DNA of 64,000 nucleotides from Torymus aiolomorphi (lineage: Eukaryota; Arthropoda; Insecta; Hymenoptera; Torymidae), in assembly GCA_036365515.1 (NCBI GenBank), contig CM070877.1, forward strand, positions 84,790,522 to 84,854,521, read 5' to 3'. The position numbers were made by a program, and so were the translations under genes. Positions 29,601 to 44,150 of the stretch are shown piece after piece (within the stretch, counting starts at the first letter, position 1; every line of letters starts with the position of its first letter). Under the pieces are notes generated by a model, which was not told the DNA's origin, searched no databases, and saw only the letters and a program-made list of their open reading frames with translations.

Positions 29601-32600
29601 ACTTAAAACATTAACCACTTATTAAGCTTATAGAAAACCACATTTGGTTAAAATTTAAAGAGATTATCTTCATTTGTTTTTTAGAAAAAAATTATTTTTG
29701 ACAAAATTTGCGTTTTTGTTGTCGCACGATACAAGAGCAAAAATTATCCAATCGTCCTGAAATTTGGCACAGATGTAGCTTTTATATATCTGCTGAACGA
29801 GTTCGTTGCCCAAAAAAATCGGTCCATTACGAAAAAAGATATTTGAGATTAAAAATTATTTGTTTAAATTTTTGAATCGCATTTTTTCGGAGAATACTTG
29901 ATTTATCGACTTAAAACTTTAACCACTTATTAAGCTTATAGAAAACCACATTTGGTTAAAATTTAAAGAGATTATCTTCATTTGTTTTTTAGAAAAAAAT
30001 TATTTTTGACAAAATTTGCGTTTTTGTTGTCGCACGATACAAGAGCAAAAATTATCCAATCGTCCTGAAATTTGGCACAGATGTAGCTTTTATATATCTG
30101 CTCATCGAGTTCGTTGCCCAAAAAAATCGGTCCACTACGAAAAAAGATATTTGAGATTAAAAATTTTTTGTTTAAATTTTTGAATTGCATTTTTTCGGAG
30201 AATACTTGATTTATCGACTTAAAACTTTAACCACTTATTAAGCTTATAGAAAACCACATTTGGTTAAAATTTAAAGAGATAATCTTCATTTGTTTTTTAG
30301 AAAAAAATTATTTTTGAAACAATTTGCGTTTTCGTTGTCGCACGATAACAAGAGCAAAAATTATCCAATCGTCCTGAAATTTGGCACAGATGTAGCTTTT
30401 ATATATCTGCTAATCGAGTTCATTGCCCAAAAAAATCGGTCCATTACGAAAAAAGATATTTGAGATTAAATATTTTTTGTTTAAATTTTTGAATTGCATT
30501 TTTTCAGAGAATACTTGATTTATTGACTTAAAAACTTTACCACTTATTAAGATTATAGAAGACTATATTTCGTTAAAATTTCAAGAGGTTATCTTCATTT
30601 GTTTTTTTGAAAAAAATTATTTTTGAAAAAATTTGCGTTTTTGTTGTCGCACGATAACAAGAGCAACAATTATCCAATCGTCCTGAAATTCGGCACAGAT
30701 GTAGCTTTTATATATCTGCTGATCGAGTTCATTGCCCAAAAAAATCGGTCCACTACAAAAAAGATATTTGAGATTAAAAATTTTTTGTTTAAATTTTTGA
30801 ATTGCATTTTTTCGGAGAATACTTGATTTATCGACTTAAAACTTTAACCACTTATTAAGCTTATAGAAAACCACATTTGGTTAAAATTTAAAGAGATTAT
30901 CTTCATTTGTTTTTTAGAAAAAAATTATTTTTGAAAAAATTTGCGTTTTCGTTGTCGCACGATAACAAGAGCAAAAATTATCCAATCGTCCTGAAATTTG
31001 GCACAGATGTAGCTTTTATATATCTGCTCATCGAGTTCGTTGCCCAAAAAAATTCGTCCACTACGAAAAAAGATATTTGAGATTAAAAATTTTTTGTTTA
31101 AATTTTTGAATTGCATTTTTTCGGAGAATACTTGATTTATCGACTTAAAACATTAACCACTTATTAAGCTTATAGAAAACCACATTTGGTTAAAATTTAA
31201 AGAGATTATCTTCATTTGTTTTTTAGAAAAAAATTATTTTTGACAAAATTTGCGTTTTTGTTGTCGCACGATACAAGAGCAAAAATTATCCAATCGTCCT
31301 GAAATTTGGCACAGATGTAGCTTTTATATATCTGCTGAACGAGTTCGTTGCCCAAAAAATCGGTCCATTACGAAAAAAGATATTTGAGATTAAAAATTAT
31401 TTGTTTAAATTTTTGAATCGCATTTTTTCGGAGAATACTTGATTTATCGACTTAAAACTTTAACCACTTATTAAGCTTATAGAAAACCACATTTGGTTAA
31501 AATTTAAAGAGATTATCTTCATTTGTTTTTTAGAAAAAAATTATTTTTGACAAAATTTGCGTTTTTGTTGTCGCACGATACAAGAGCAAAAATTATCCAA
31601 TCGTCCTGAAATTTGGCACAGATGTAGCTTTTATATATCTGCTCATCGAGTTCGTTGCCCAAAAAAATCGGTCCACTACGAAAAAAGATATTTGAGATTA
31701 AATATTTTTTGTTTAAATTTTTGAATTGCATTTTTTCAGAGAATACTTGATTTATTGACTTAAAAACTTTACCACTTATTAAGATTATAGAAGACTATAT
31801 TTCGTTAAAATTTCAAGAGGTTATCTTCATTTGTTTTTTTGAAAAAAATTATTTTTGAAAAAATTTGCGTTTTTGTTGTCGCACGATAACAAGAGCAACA
31901 ATTATCCAATCGTCCTGAAATTCGGCACAGATGTAGCTTTTATATATCTGCTGATCGAGTTCATTGCCCAAAAAAATCGGTCCACTACAAAAAAGATATT
32001 TGAGATTAAAAATTTTTTGTTTAAATTTTTGAATTGCATTTTTTCGGAGAATACTTGATTTATCGACTTAAAACTTTAACCACTTATTAAGCTTATAGAA
32101 AACCACATTTGGTTAAAATTTAAAGAGATTATCTTCATTTGTTTTTTAGAAAAAAATTATTTTTGAAAAAATTTGCGTTTTCGTTGTCGCACGATAACAA
32201 GAGCAAAAATTATCCAATCGTCCTGAAATTTGGCACAGATGTAGCTTTTATATATCTGCTCATCGAGTTCGTTGCCCAAAAAAATTCGTCCACTACGAAA
32301 AAAGATATTTGAGATTAAAAATTTTTTGTTTAAATTTTTGAATTGCATTTTTTCGGAGAATACTTGATTTATCGACTTAAAACATTAACCACTTATTAAG
32401 CTTATAGAAAACCACATTTGGTTAAAATTTAAAGAGATTATCTTCATTTGTTTTTTAGAAAAAAATTATTTTTGACAAAATTTGCGTTTTTGTTGTCGCA
32501 CGATACAAGAGCAAAAATTATCCAATCGTCCTGAAATTTGGCACAGATGTAGCTTTTATATATCTGCTGAACGAGTTCGTTGCCCAAAAAAATCGGTCCA

Positions 32601-34600
32601 TTACGAAAAAAGATATTTGAGATTAAAAATTATTTGTTTAAATTTTTGAATCGCATTTTTTCGGAGAATACTTGATTTATCGACTTAAAACTTTAACCAC
32701 TTATTAAGCTTATAGAAAACCACATTTGGTTAAAATTTAAAGAGATTATCTTCATTTGTTTTTTAGAAAAAATTATTTTTGACAAAATTTGCGTTTTTGT
32801 TGTCGCACGATACAAGAGCAAAAATTATCCAATCGTCCTGAAATTTGGCACAGATGTAGCTTTTATATATCTGCTCATCGAGTTCGTTGCCCAAAAAAAT
32901 CGGTCCACTACGAAAAAAGATATTTGAGATTAAAAATTTTTTGTTTAAATTTTTGAATTGCATTTTTTCGGAGAATACTTGATTTATCGACTTAAAACTT
33001 TAACCACTTATTAAGCTTATAGAAAACCACATTTGGTTAAAATTTAAAGAGATAATCTTCATTTGTTTTTTAGAAAAAAATTATTTTTGAAACAATTTGC
33101 GTTTTCGTTGTCGCACGATAACAAGAGCAAAAATTATCCAATCGTCCTGAAATTTGGCACAGATGTAGCTTTTATATATCTGCTAATCGAGTTCATTGCC
33201 CAAAAAAATCGGTCCATTACGAAAAAGATATTTGAGATTAAATATTTTTTGTTTAAATTTTTGAATTGCATTTTTTCAGAGAATACTTGATTTATTGACT
33301 TAAAACTTTAACCACTTATTAAGATTATAGAAGACTATATTTCGTTAAAATTTCAAGAGGTTATCTTCATTTGTTTTTTTGAAAAAAATTATTTTTGAAA
33401 AAATTTGCGTTTTTGTTGTCGCACGATAACAAGAGCAACAATTATCCAATCGTCCTGAAATTCGGCACAGATGTAGCTTTTATATATCTGCTGATCGAGT
33501 TCATTGCCCAAAAAAATCGGTCCACTACAAAAAGATATTTGAGATTAAAAATTTTTTGTTTAAATTTTTGAATTGCATTTTTTCGGAGAATACTTGATTT
33601 ATCGACTTAAAACTTTAACCACTTATTAAGCTTATAGAAAACCACATTTGGTTAAAATTTAAAGAGATTATCTTCATTTGTTTTTTAGAAAAAAATTATT
33701 TTTGAAAAAATTTGCGTTTTCGTTGTCGCACGATAACAAGAGCAAAAATTATCCAATCGTCCTGAAATTTGGCACAGATGTAGCTTTTATATATCTGCTC
33801 ATCGAGTTCGTTGCCCAAAAAAATTCGTCCACTACGAAAAAAGATATTTGAGATTAAAAATTTTTGTTTAAATTTTTGAATTGCATTTTTTCGGAGAATA
33901 CTTGATTTATCGACTTAAAACATTAACCACTTATTAAGCTTATAGAAAACCACATTTGGTTAAAATTTAAAGAGATTATCTTCATTTGTTTTTTAGAAAA
34001 AAATTATTTTTGACAAAATTTGCGTTTTTGTTGTCGCACGATACAAGAGCAAAAATTATCCAATCGTCCTGAAATTTGGCACAGATGTAGCTTTTATATA
34101 TCTGCTGAACGAGTTCGTTGCCCAAAAAAATCGGTCCATTACGAAAAAAGATATTTGAGATTAAAAATTATTTGTTTAAATTTTTGAATCGCATTTTTTC
34201 GGAGAATACTTGATTTATCGACTTAAAACTTTAACCACTTATTAAGCTTATAGAAAACCACATTTGGTTAAAATTTAAAGAGATTATCTTCATTTGTTTT
34301 TTAGAAAAAAATTATTTTTGACAAAATTTGCGTTTTTGTTGTCGCACGATACAAGAGCAAAAATTATCCAATCGTCCTGAAATTTGGCACAGATGTAGCT
34401 TTTATATATCTGCTCATCGAGTTCGTTGCCCAAAAAAATCGGTCCACTACGAAAAAAGATATTTGAGATTAAAAATTTTTTGTTTAAATTTTTGAATTGC
34501 ATTTTTTCGGAGAATACTTGATTTATCGACTTAAAACTTTAACCACTTATTAAGCTTATAGAAAACCACATTTGGTTAAAATTTAAAGAGATTATCTTCA
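26610..34600 (+). repeat. Satellite domain 1: 308-bp monomers in a 5-monomer higher-order repeat
   Basis: Class A monomers carry GTTGTCGCACGATA(A)CAAGAGCA, ATCCAATCGTCCTGAAATT and GGCACAGATGTAGCTTTTAT. Diagnostic variants recur in the order a (AAATTCGTCCACTACG), b (CTGAACGAG), c (GATACAAGAGC, one A missing), d (GAAACAATT with TTAAATATTT), e (GAGCAACAATT, ATTCGGCAC). Monomer a occurs at 26610, 29383, 30925, 32157 and 33700; spacings are multiples of ~308 bp. Copies at 28150 (a/b) and 31519 (c/d) are hybrids that shorten the unit to four monomers. Small open frames on both strands are by-products of the repetition. Confidence 0.85.
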
Positions 34601-37600
34601 TTTGTTTTTTAGAAAAAAATTATTTTTGAAAAAATTTGCGTTTTTGTTGTCGCACGATAACAAGAGCAAAAATTATCCAATCGTCCTGAAATTTGGCACA
34701 GATGTAGCTTTTATATATCTGCTGATCGAGTTCGTTGCCCAAAAAAATCGGTCCATTACGAAAAAAGATATTCGAGATTAAAAATTTTTTTTTTAATTTT
34801 TGAATCAAATTTTTTCGGAGAATACTTGATTTATTGACTTAAAACTTTAACCACTTATTAAGCTTATAGAAAACCACATTTGGTTAAAATTTAAAGAGAT
34901 TATCTTCCTTTGTTCCGCAGAAAAAAATTATTTTCCAAAGAACAATTTTGTATTTTTAGTTTTTCCGATTTTTTCATATATTATGGCCATCGTTGAATAA
35001 CATAATAAACTTTTCTTGAAAGGTATTTAAATTACCTCTATTTTCCTTTTTTAAAATTTAAAATATCTTCAATCTGTTATGTGTTATTAATGAAAACGTT
35101 TTTATATTTAAAAAATTAATATCTCAAAAAATAATTTATGTATCGACTTGAACTTTTAACTAGTTATTGCACTAATTGGAGGCTATATGTGGTTAAAATT
35201 TCAAGAGATTATCATTATTTGTTTTTTAGAAAAAAATTATTTTTGAAACAATTTGCGTTTTCGTTGTCGCACGATAACAAGAGCAAAAATTATCCAATCG
35301 TCCTGAAATTTGGCACAGATGTAGCTTTTATATATCTGCTGATCGAGTTCGTTGCCCAAAAAAATCGGTCCATTACGAAAAAAGATATTCGAGATTAAAA
35401 ATTTTTTTTTTAATTTTTGAATCGCATTTTTTCAGAGAATACTTGATTTATTGACTTAAAACTTTAACCACTTATTAAGCTTATAGAAGACTATATTTGG
35501 TTAAAATTTCAAGAGAATATCTTTATTTGTTTTTTAGAAAAAAATTATTTTTGAAACAATTTGCGTTTCCGTTGTCGCACGATAACAAGAGCAAAAATTA
35601 TCCAATCGTCCTGAAATTTGGCGCAGATGTAGCTTTTATATATCTGCTGATCGAGTTCATTGCCCAAAAAAATCGGTCCACTACGAAAAAAGATATTTGA
35701 GATTAAAAATTTTATGTTTAAATTTTTGAATCGCATTTTTTCGGAGAATACTTGATTTATTGATTTAAGACTTTAACCACTTATTAAACTTATAGAAAAC
35801 TATATTTGGTTAAAATTTCAAGAGATTATCTTCATTTGTTTTTTAGAAAAAAATTATTTTTGAAAAAAATTGCGTTTTTGTTGTCGCACGATAACAAGAG
35901 CAAAAATTATCCAATCGTCCAGAAATTTGGCACAGATGTAGCTTTTATATATCTGCTGATCGAGTTCGTTGCCCAAAAAAATCGGTCCACTACGAAAAAA
36001 GATATTCGAGATTAAAAATTCTTTTTTTAATTTTTGAATCAAATTTTTTCGGAGAATACTTGATTTATTGACTTAAAACTTTAACCACTTATTAGGCTTA
36101 TAGAAAACCACATTTGGTTAAAATTTAAAGAGATTATCTTCCTTTGTTCCGCAGAAAAAAATTATTTTCCAAAGAACAATTTTGTATTTTTAGTTTTTCC
36201 GATTTTTTCATATATTATGGCCATCGTTGAATAACATAATAAACTTTTCTTGAAAGGTATTTAAATTACCTCTATTTTCCTTTTTTATAATTTAAAATAT
36301 CTTCAATCTGTTATTTGTTATTAATGAAATCGTTTTTATATTTAAAAAATTAATAACTCAAAAAATAATTTATTTATCGACTTGAACTTTTAACTAGTTA
36401 TTGCACTAATTGGAGGCTATATGTGGTTAAAATTTCAAGAGATTATCATTATTTGTTTTTTAGGAAAAAATTATTTTTGAAACAATTTGCGTTTTCGTTG
36501 TCGCACGATAACAAGAGCAAAAATTATCCAATCGTCCTGAAATTTGGCACAGATGTAGCTTTTATATATCTGCCGAACGAGTTCGTTGCCCAAAAAAATC
36601 GGTCCATTACGAAGAAAGATATTTGAGATTAAAAATTTTTTGTTTAAATTTTTGAATCGCATTTTTTCGGAGAATACTTGATTTATTGACTTAAAACTTT
36701 AACCACTTATTAAGCTTATAGAAAACCACATTTGGTTAAAATTTAAAGAGATTATCTTCATTTGTTTTTTAGAATAAAATTATTTTTGAAAAAATTTGCG
36801 TTTTTGTTGTCGCACGATAACAAGAGCAAAAATTATCCAATCGTCCTGAAATTTGGCACAGATGTAGCTTTTATATATCTGCTGATCGAGTTCGTTGCCC
36901 AAAAAAATCGGTCCATTACGAAAAAAGATATTCGAGATTAAAAATTTTTTTTTAATTTTTGAATCGCATTTTTTCAGAGAATACTTGATTTATTGACTTA
37001 AAACTTTAACCACTTATTAAGCTTATAGAAGACTATATTTGGTTAAAATTTCAAGAGAATATCTTTATTTGTTTTTTAGAAAAAAATTATTTTTGAAACA
37101 ATTTGCGTTTCCGTTGTCGCACGATAACAAGAGCAAAAATTATCCAATCGTCCTGAAATTTGGCGCAGATGTAGCTTTTATATATCTGCTGATCGAGTTC
37201 ATTGCCCAAAAAAATCGGTCCACTACGAAAAAGATATTTGAGATTAAAAATTTTTTGTTTAAATTTTTGAATCGCATTTTTCGGAGAATACTTGATTTAT
37301 TGACTTAAAACTTTAACCACTTATTAAGCTTATAGAAAACCACATTTGGTTAAAATTTAAAGAGATTATCTTCATTTGTTTTTTAGAATAAAATTATTTT
37401 TGAAAAAATTTGCGTTTTTGTTGTCGCACGATAACAAGAGCAAAAATTATCCAATCGTCCTGAAATTTGGCACAGATGTAGCTTTTATATATCTGCTGAA
37501 CGAGTTCGTTGCCCAAAAAAATCGGTCCATTACGAAAAAAGATATTTGAGATTAAAAATTATTTGTTTAAATTTTTGAATCGCATTTTTTCGGAGAATAC

Positions 37601-40600
37601 TTGATTTATCGACTTAAATCTTTAACCACTTATTAAGCTTATAGAAAACCACATTTGGTTAAAATTTAAAGAGATTATCTTCATTTGTTTTTTAGAAAAA
37701 AATTATTTTTGAAAAAATTTGCGTTTTTGTTGTCGCACGATAACAAGAGCAAAAATTATCCAATCGTCCTGAAATTTGGCACAGATGTAGCTTTTATATA
37801 TCTGCTGATCGAGTTCGTTGCCCAAAAAAATCGGTCCATTACGAAAAAGATATTCGAGATTAAAAATTTTTTTTTTTAATTTTTGAATCGCATTTTTTCA
37901 GAGAATACTTGATTTATTGACTTAAAACTTTAACCACTTATTAAGCTTATAGAAGACTATATTTGGTTAAAATTTCAAGAGAATATCTTTATTTGTTTTT
38001 TAGAAAAAATTATTTTTGAAACAATTTGCGTTTCCGTTGTCGCACGATAACAAGAGCAAAAATTATCCAATCGTCCTGAAATTTGGCGCAGATGTAGCTT
38101 TTATATATCTGCTGATCGAGTTCATTGCCCAAAAAAATCGGTCCACTACGAAAAAAGATATTTGAGATTAAAAATTTTATGTTTAAATTTTTGAATCGCA
38201 TTTTTTCGGAGAATACTTGATTTATTGATTTAAGACTTTAACCACTTATTAAACTTATAGAAAACTATATTTGGTTAAAATTTCAAGAGATTATCTTCAT
38301 TTGTTTTTTAGAAAAAAATTATTTTTGAAAAAAATTGCGTTTTTGTTGTCGCACGATAACAAGAGCAAAAATTATCCAATCGTCCAGAAATTTGGCACAG
38401 ATGTAGCTTTTATATATCTGCTGATCGAGTTCGTTGCCCAAAAAAATCGGTCCACTACGAAAAAAGATATTCGAGATTAAAAATTTTTTTTTTAATTTTT
38501 GAATCAAATTTTTTCGGAGAATACTTGATTTATTGACTTAAAACTTTAACCACTTATTAGGCTTATAGAAAACCACATTTGGTTAAAATTTAAAGAGATT
38601 ATCTTCCTTTGTTCCGCAGAAAAAAATTATTTTCCAAAGAACAATTTTGTATTTTTAGTTTTTCCGATTTTTTCATATATTATGGCCATCGTTGAATAAC
38701 ATAATAAACTTTTCTTGAAAGGTATTTAAATTACCTCTATTTTCCTTTTTTAAAATTTAAAATATCTTCAATCTGTTATGTGTTATTAATGAAAACGTTT
38801 TTATATTTAAAAAATTAATATCTCAAAAAATAATTTATGTATCGACTTGAACTTTTAACTAGTTATTGCACTAATTGGAGGCTATATGTGGTTAAAATTT
38901 CAAGAGATTATCATTATTTGTTTTTTAGAAAAAAATTATTTTTGAAACAATTTGCGTTTTCGTTGTCGCACGATAACAAGAGCAAAAATTATCCAATCGT
39001 CCTGAAATTTGGCACAGATGTAGCTTTTATATATCTGCCGAACGAGTTCGTTGCCCAAAAAAATCGGTCCATTACGAAGAAAGATATTTGAGATTAAAAA
39101 TTTTTTGTTTAAATTTTTGAATCGCATTTTTTCGGAGAATACTTGATTTATTGACTTAAAACTTTAACCACTTATTAAGCTTATAGAAAACCACATTTGG
39201 TTAAAATTTAAAGAGATTATCTTCATTTGTTTTTTAGAATAAAATTATTTTTGAAAAAATTTGCGTTTTTGTTGTCGCACGATAACAAGAGCAAAAATTA
39301 TCCAATCGTCCTGAAATTTGGCACAGATGTAGCTTTTATATATCTGCTGATCGAGTTCGTTGCCCAAAAAATCGGTCCATTACGAAAAAGATATTCGAGA
39401 TTAAAAATTTTTTTTTTAATTTTTGAATCGCATTTTTTCAGAGAATACTTGATTTATTGACTTAAAACTTTAACCACTTATTAAGCTTATAGAAGACTAT
39501 ATTTGGTTAAAATTTCAAGAGAATATCTTTATTTGTTTTTTAGAAAAAAATTATTTTTGAAACAATTTGCGTTTCCGTTGTCGCACGATAACAAGAGCAA
39601 AAATTATCCAATCGTCCTGAAATTTGGCGCAGATGTAGCTTTTATATATCTGCTGATCGAGTTCATTGCCCAAAAAAATCGGTCCACTACGAAAAAGATA
39701 TTTGAGATTAAAAATTTTATGTTTAAATTTTTGAATCGGATTTTTTCGGAGAATACTTGATTTATTGATTTAAGACGTTAACGACTGATTAAACGTATAG
39801 AAAAGTATATTTGGTGAAAATTTCAAGAGAGTATCTTCATTTGTTTTTTAGAAAAAATTATTTTTGAAAAAAATTGCGTTTTTGTTGTCGCACGATAACA
39901 AGAGCAAAAATTATCCAATCGTCCAGAAATTTGGCACAGATGTAGCTTTTATATATCTGCTGATCGAGTTCGTTGGCCAAAAAAATCGGTCCACTACGAA
40001 AAAAGATATTCGAGATTAAAAATTCTTTTTTTAATTTTTGAATCAAATTTTTTCGGAGAATACTTGATTTATTGACTTAAAACTTTAACCACTTATTAGG
40101 CTTATAGAAAACCACATTTGGTTAAAATTTAAAGAGATTATCTTCCTTTGTTCCGCAGAAAAAAATTATTTTCCAAAGAACAATTTTGTATTTTTAGTTT
40201 TTCCGATTTTTTCATATATTATGGCCATCGTTGAATAACATAATAAACTTTTCTTGAAAGGTATTTAAATTACCTCTATTTTCCTTTTTTATAATTTAAA
40301 ATATCTTCAATCTGTTATTTGTTATTAATGAAATCGTTTTTATATTTAAAAAATTAATAACTCAAAAAATAATTTATTTATCGACTTGAACTTTTAACTA
40401 GTTATTGCACTAATTGGAGGCTATATGTGGTTAAAATTTCAAGAGATTATCATTATTTGTTTTTTAGAAAAAAATTATTTTTGAAACAATTTGCGTTTTC
40501 GTTGTCGCACGATAACAAGAGCAAAAATTATCCAATCGTCCTGAAATTTGGCACAGATGTAGCTTTTATATATCTGCCGAACGAGTTCGTTGCCCAAAAA

Positions 40601-43600
40601 AATCGGTCCATTACGAAGAAAGATATTTGAGATTAAAAATTTTTTGTTTAAATTTTTGAATCGCATTTTTTCGGAGAATACTTGATTTATTGACTTAAAA
40701 CTTTAACCACTTATTAAGCTTATAGAAAACCACATTTGGTTAAAATTTAAAGAGATTATCTTCATTTGTTTTTTAGAATAAAATTATTTTTGAAAAAATT
40801 TGCGTTTTTGTTGTCGCACGATAACAAGAGCAAAAATTATCCAATCGTCCTGAAATTTGGCACAGATGTAGCTTTTATATATCTGCTGATCGAGTTCGTT
40901 GCCCAAAAAAATCGGTCCATTACGAAAAAAGATATTCGAGATTAAAAATTTTTTTTTTAATTTTTGAATCGCATATTTTCAGAGAATACTTGATTTATTG
41001 ACTTAAAACTTTAACCACTTATTAAGCTTATAGAAGACTATATTTGGTTAAAATTTCAAGAGAATATCTTTATTTGTTTTTTAGAAAAAAATTATTTTTG
41101 AAACAATTTGCGTTTCCGTTGTCGCACGATAACAAGAGCAAAAATTATCCAATCGTCCTGAAATTTGGCGCAGATGTAGCTTTTATATATCTGCTGATCG
41201 AGTTCATTGCCCAAAAAAATCGGTCCACTACGAAAAAAGATATTTGAGATTAAAAATTTTTTGTTTAAATTTTTGAATCGCATTTTTTCGGAGAATACTT
41301 GATTTATTGACTTAAAACTTTAACCACTTATTAAGCTTATAGAAAACCACATTTGGTTAAAATTTAAAGAGATTATCTTCATTTGTTTTTTAGAATAAAA
41401 TTATTTTTGAAAAAATTTGCGTTTTTGTTGTCGCACGATAACAAGAGCAAAAATTATCCAATCGTCCTGAAATTTGGCACAGATGTAGCTTTTATATATC
41501 TGCTGAACGAGTTCGTTGCCCAAAAAAATCGGTCCATTACGAAAAAAGATATTTGAGATTAAAAATTATTTGTTTAAATTTTTGAATCGCATTTTTTCGG
41601 AGAATACTTGATTTATCGACTTAAATCTTTAACCACTTATTAAGCTTATAGAAAACCACATTTGGTTAAAATTTAAAGAGATTATCTTCATTTGTTTTTT
41701 AGAAAAAAATTATTTTTGAAAAAATTTGCGTTTTTGTTGTCGCACGATAACAAGAGCAAAAATTATCCAATCGTCCTGAAATTTGGCACAGATGTAGCTT
41801 TTATATATCTGCTGATCGAGTTCGTTGCCCAAAAAAATCGGTCCATTACGAAAAAAGATATTCGAGATTAAAAATTTTTTTTTTAATTTTTGAATCGCAT
41901 TTTTTCAGAGAATACTTGATTTATTGACTTAAAACTTTAACCACTTATTAAGCTTATAGAAGACTATATTTGGTTAAAATTTCAAGAGAATATCTTTATT
42001 TGTTTTTTAGAAAAAAATTATTTTTGAAACAATTTGCGTTTCCGTTGTCGCACGATAACAAGAGCAAAAATTATCCAATCGTCCTGAAATTTGGCGCAGA
42101 TGTAGCTTTTATATATCTGCTGATCGAGTTCATTGCCCAAAAAAATCGGTCCACTACGAAAAAAGATATTTGAGATTAAAAATTTTATGTTTAAATTTTT
42201 GAATCGCATTTTTTCGGAGAATACTTGATTTATTGATTTAAGACTTTAACCACTTATTAAACTTATAGAAAACTATATTTGGTTAAAATTTCAAGAGATT
42301 ATCTTCATTTGTTTTTTAGAAAAAAATTATTTTTGAAAAAAATTGCGTTTTTGTTGTCGCACGATAACAAGAGCAAAAATTATCCAATCGTCCAGAAATT
42401 TGGCACAGATGTAGCTTTTATATATCTGCTGATCGAGTTCGTTGCCCAAAAAAATCGGTCCACTACGAAAAAAGATATTCGAGATTAAAAATTCTTTTTT
42501 TAATTTTTGAATCAAATTTTTTCGGAGAATACTTGATTTATTGACTTAAAACTTTAACCACTTATTAGGCTTATAGAAAACCACATTTGGTTAAAATTTA
42601 AAGAGATTATCTTCCTTTGTTCCCCAGAAAAAAATTATTTTCCAAAGAACAATTTTGTATTTTTAGTTTTTCCGATTTTTTCATATATTATGGCCATCGT
42701 TGAATAACATAATAAACTTTTCTTGAAAGGTATTTAAATTACCTCTATTTTCCTTTTTTATAATTTAAAATATCTTCAATCTGTTATTTGTTATTAATGA
42801 AATCGTTTTTATATTTAAAAAATTAATAACTCAAAAAATAATTTATTTATCGACTTGAACTTTTAACTAGTTATTGCACTAATTGGAGGCTATATGTGGT
42901 TAAAATTTCAAGAGATTATCTTTAATTGTTTTTTAGAAAAAAATTATTTTTGAAAAAATTAGCGTTTTCGTTGTCGCACGATAACAAGAGCAAAAATTAT
43001 CCACTCGTCCTGAAATTTGGCACAGATGTAGCTTTTATATATCTGCTGATCGAGTTCGTTGCCCAAAAAAATCGGTCCACTACGAAAAAAGATATTCGAG
43101 ATTAAAAATTTTTTTTTTAATTTTTGAATCAAATTTTTTCGGAGAATACTTGATTTATTGACTTAAAACTTTAACCACTTATTAGGCTTATAGAAAACCA
43201 CATTTGGTTAAAATTTAAAGAGATTATCTTCCTTTGTTCCGCAGAAAAAAATTATTTTCCAAAGAACAATTTTGTATTTTTAGTTTTTCCGATTTTTTCA
43301 TATATTATGGCCATCGTTGAATAACATAATAAACTTTTCTTGAAAGGTATTTAAATTACCTCTATTTTCCTTTTTTAAAATTAAAAATTCTTCAATCTGT
43401 TATTTGTTATTAATGAAATCGTTTTTATATTTAAAAAATTAATATCTCAAAAAATAATTTATTTATCGACTTGATCTTTTAACTAGTTATTGCACTAATT
43501 GGAGGCTATATGTGGTTAAAATTTCAAGAGATTATCTTTAATTGTTTTTTAGAAAAAAATTATATTTGAAACAATTTGCGTTTTCGTTGTCGCACGATAA

Positions 43601-44150
43601 CAAGAGCAAAAATTATCCAATCGTCCTGAAATTTGGCACAGATGTAGCTTTTATATATCTGCTGAACGAGTTCGTTGCCCAAAAAAATCGGACCATTACG
43701 AAGAAAGATATTTGAGATTAAAAATTTTTTGTTTAAATTTTTGAATCGCATTTTTTCGGAGAATACTTGATTTATTGACTTAAAACTTTAACCACTTATT
43801 AAGCTTATAGAAAACCACATTTGGTTAAAATTTAAAGAGATTATCTTCATTTGTTTTTTAGAATAAAATTATTTTTGAAAAAATTTGCGTTTTTGTTGTC
43901 GCACGATAACAAGAGCAAAAATTATCCAATCGTCCTGAAATTTGGCACAGATGTAGCTTTTATATATCTGCTGATCGAGTTCGTTGCCCAAAAAAATCGG
44001 TCCATTACGACAAAAGATATTCGAGATTAAAAATTTTTTTTTTAATTTTTGAATCGCATTTTTTCAGAGAATACTTGATTTATTGACTTAAAACTTTAAC
44101 CACTTATTAAGCTTATAGAAGACTATATTTGGTTAAAATTTCAAGAGAAT
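34601..44150 (+). repeat. Satellite domain 2: 8-monomer higher-order repeat with class B monomers
   Basis: Class B monomers (TTTCCAAAGAACAATTTTGT and ATGGCCATCGTTGAATAACA) recur near 34925, 36160, 38625, 40165, 42640 and 43255. The interval 36160-38625 and the interval 40165-42640 are both about 2.47 kb (eight monomers) with the same variant order. Markers include CTGCCGAACGAG, GAATAAAATTATT, GCGTTTCCG with GGCGCAGATG, and GTCCAGAAATTTGG. The interval 38625-40165 is a five-monomer version lacking three internal monomers. Confidence 0.8.
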
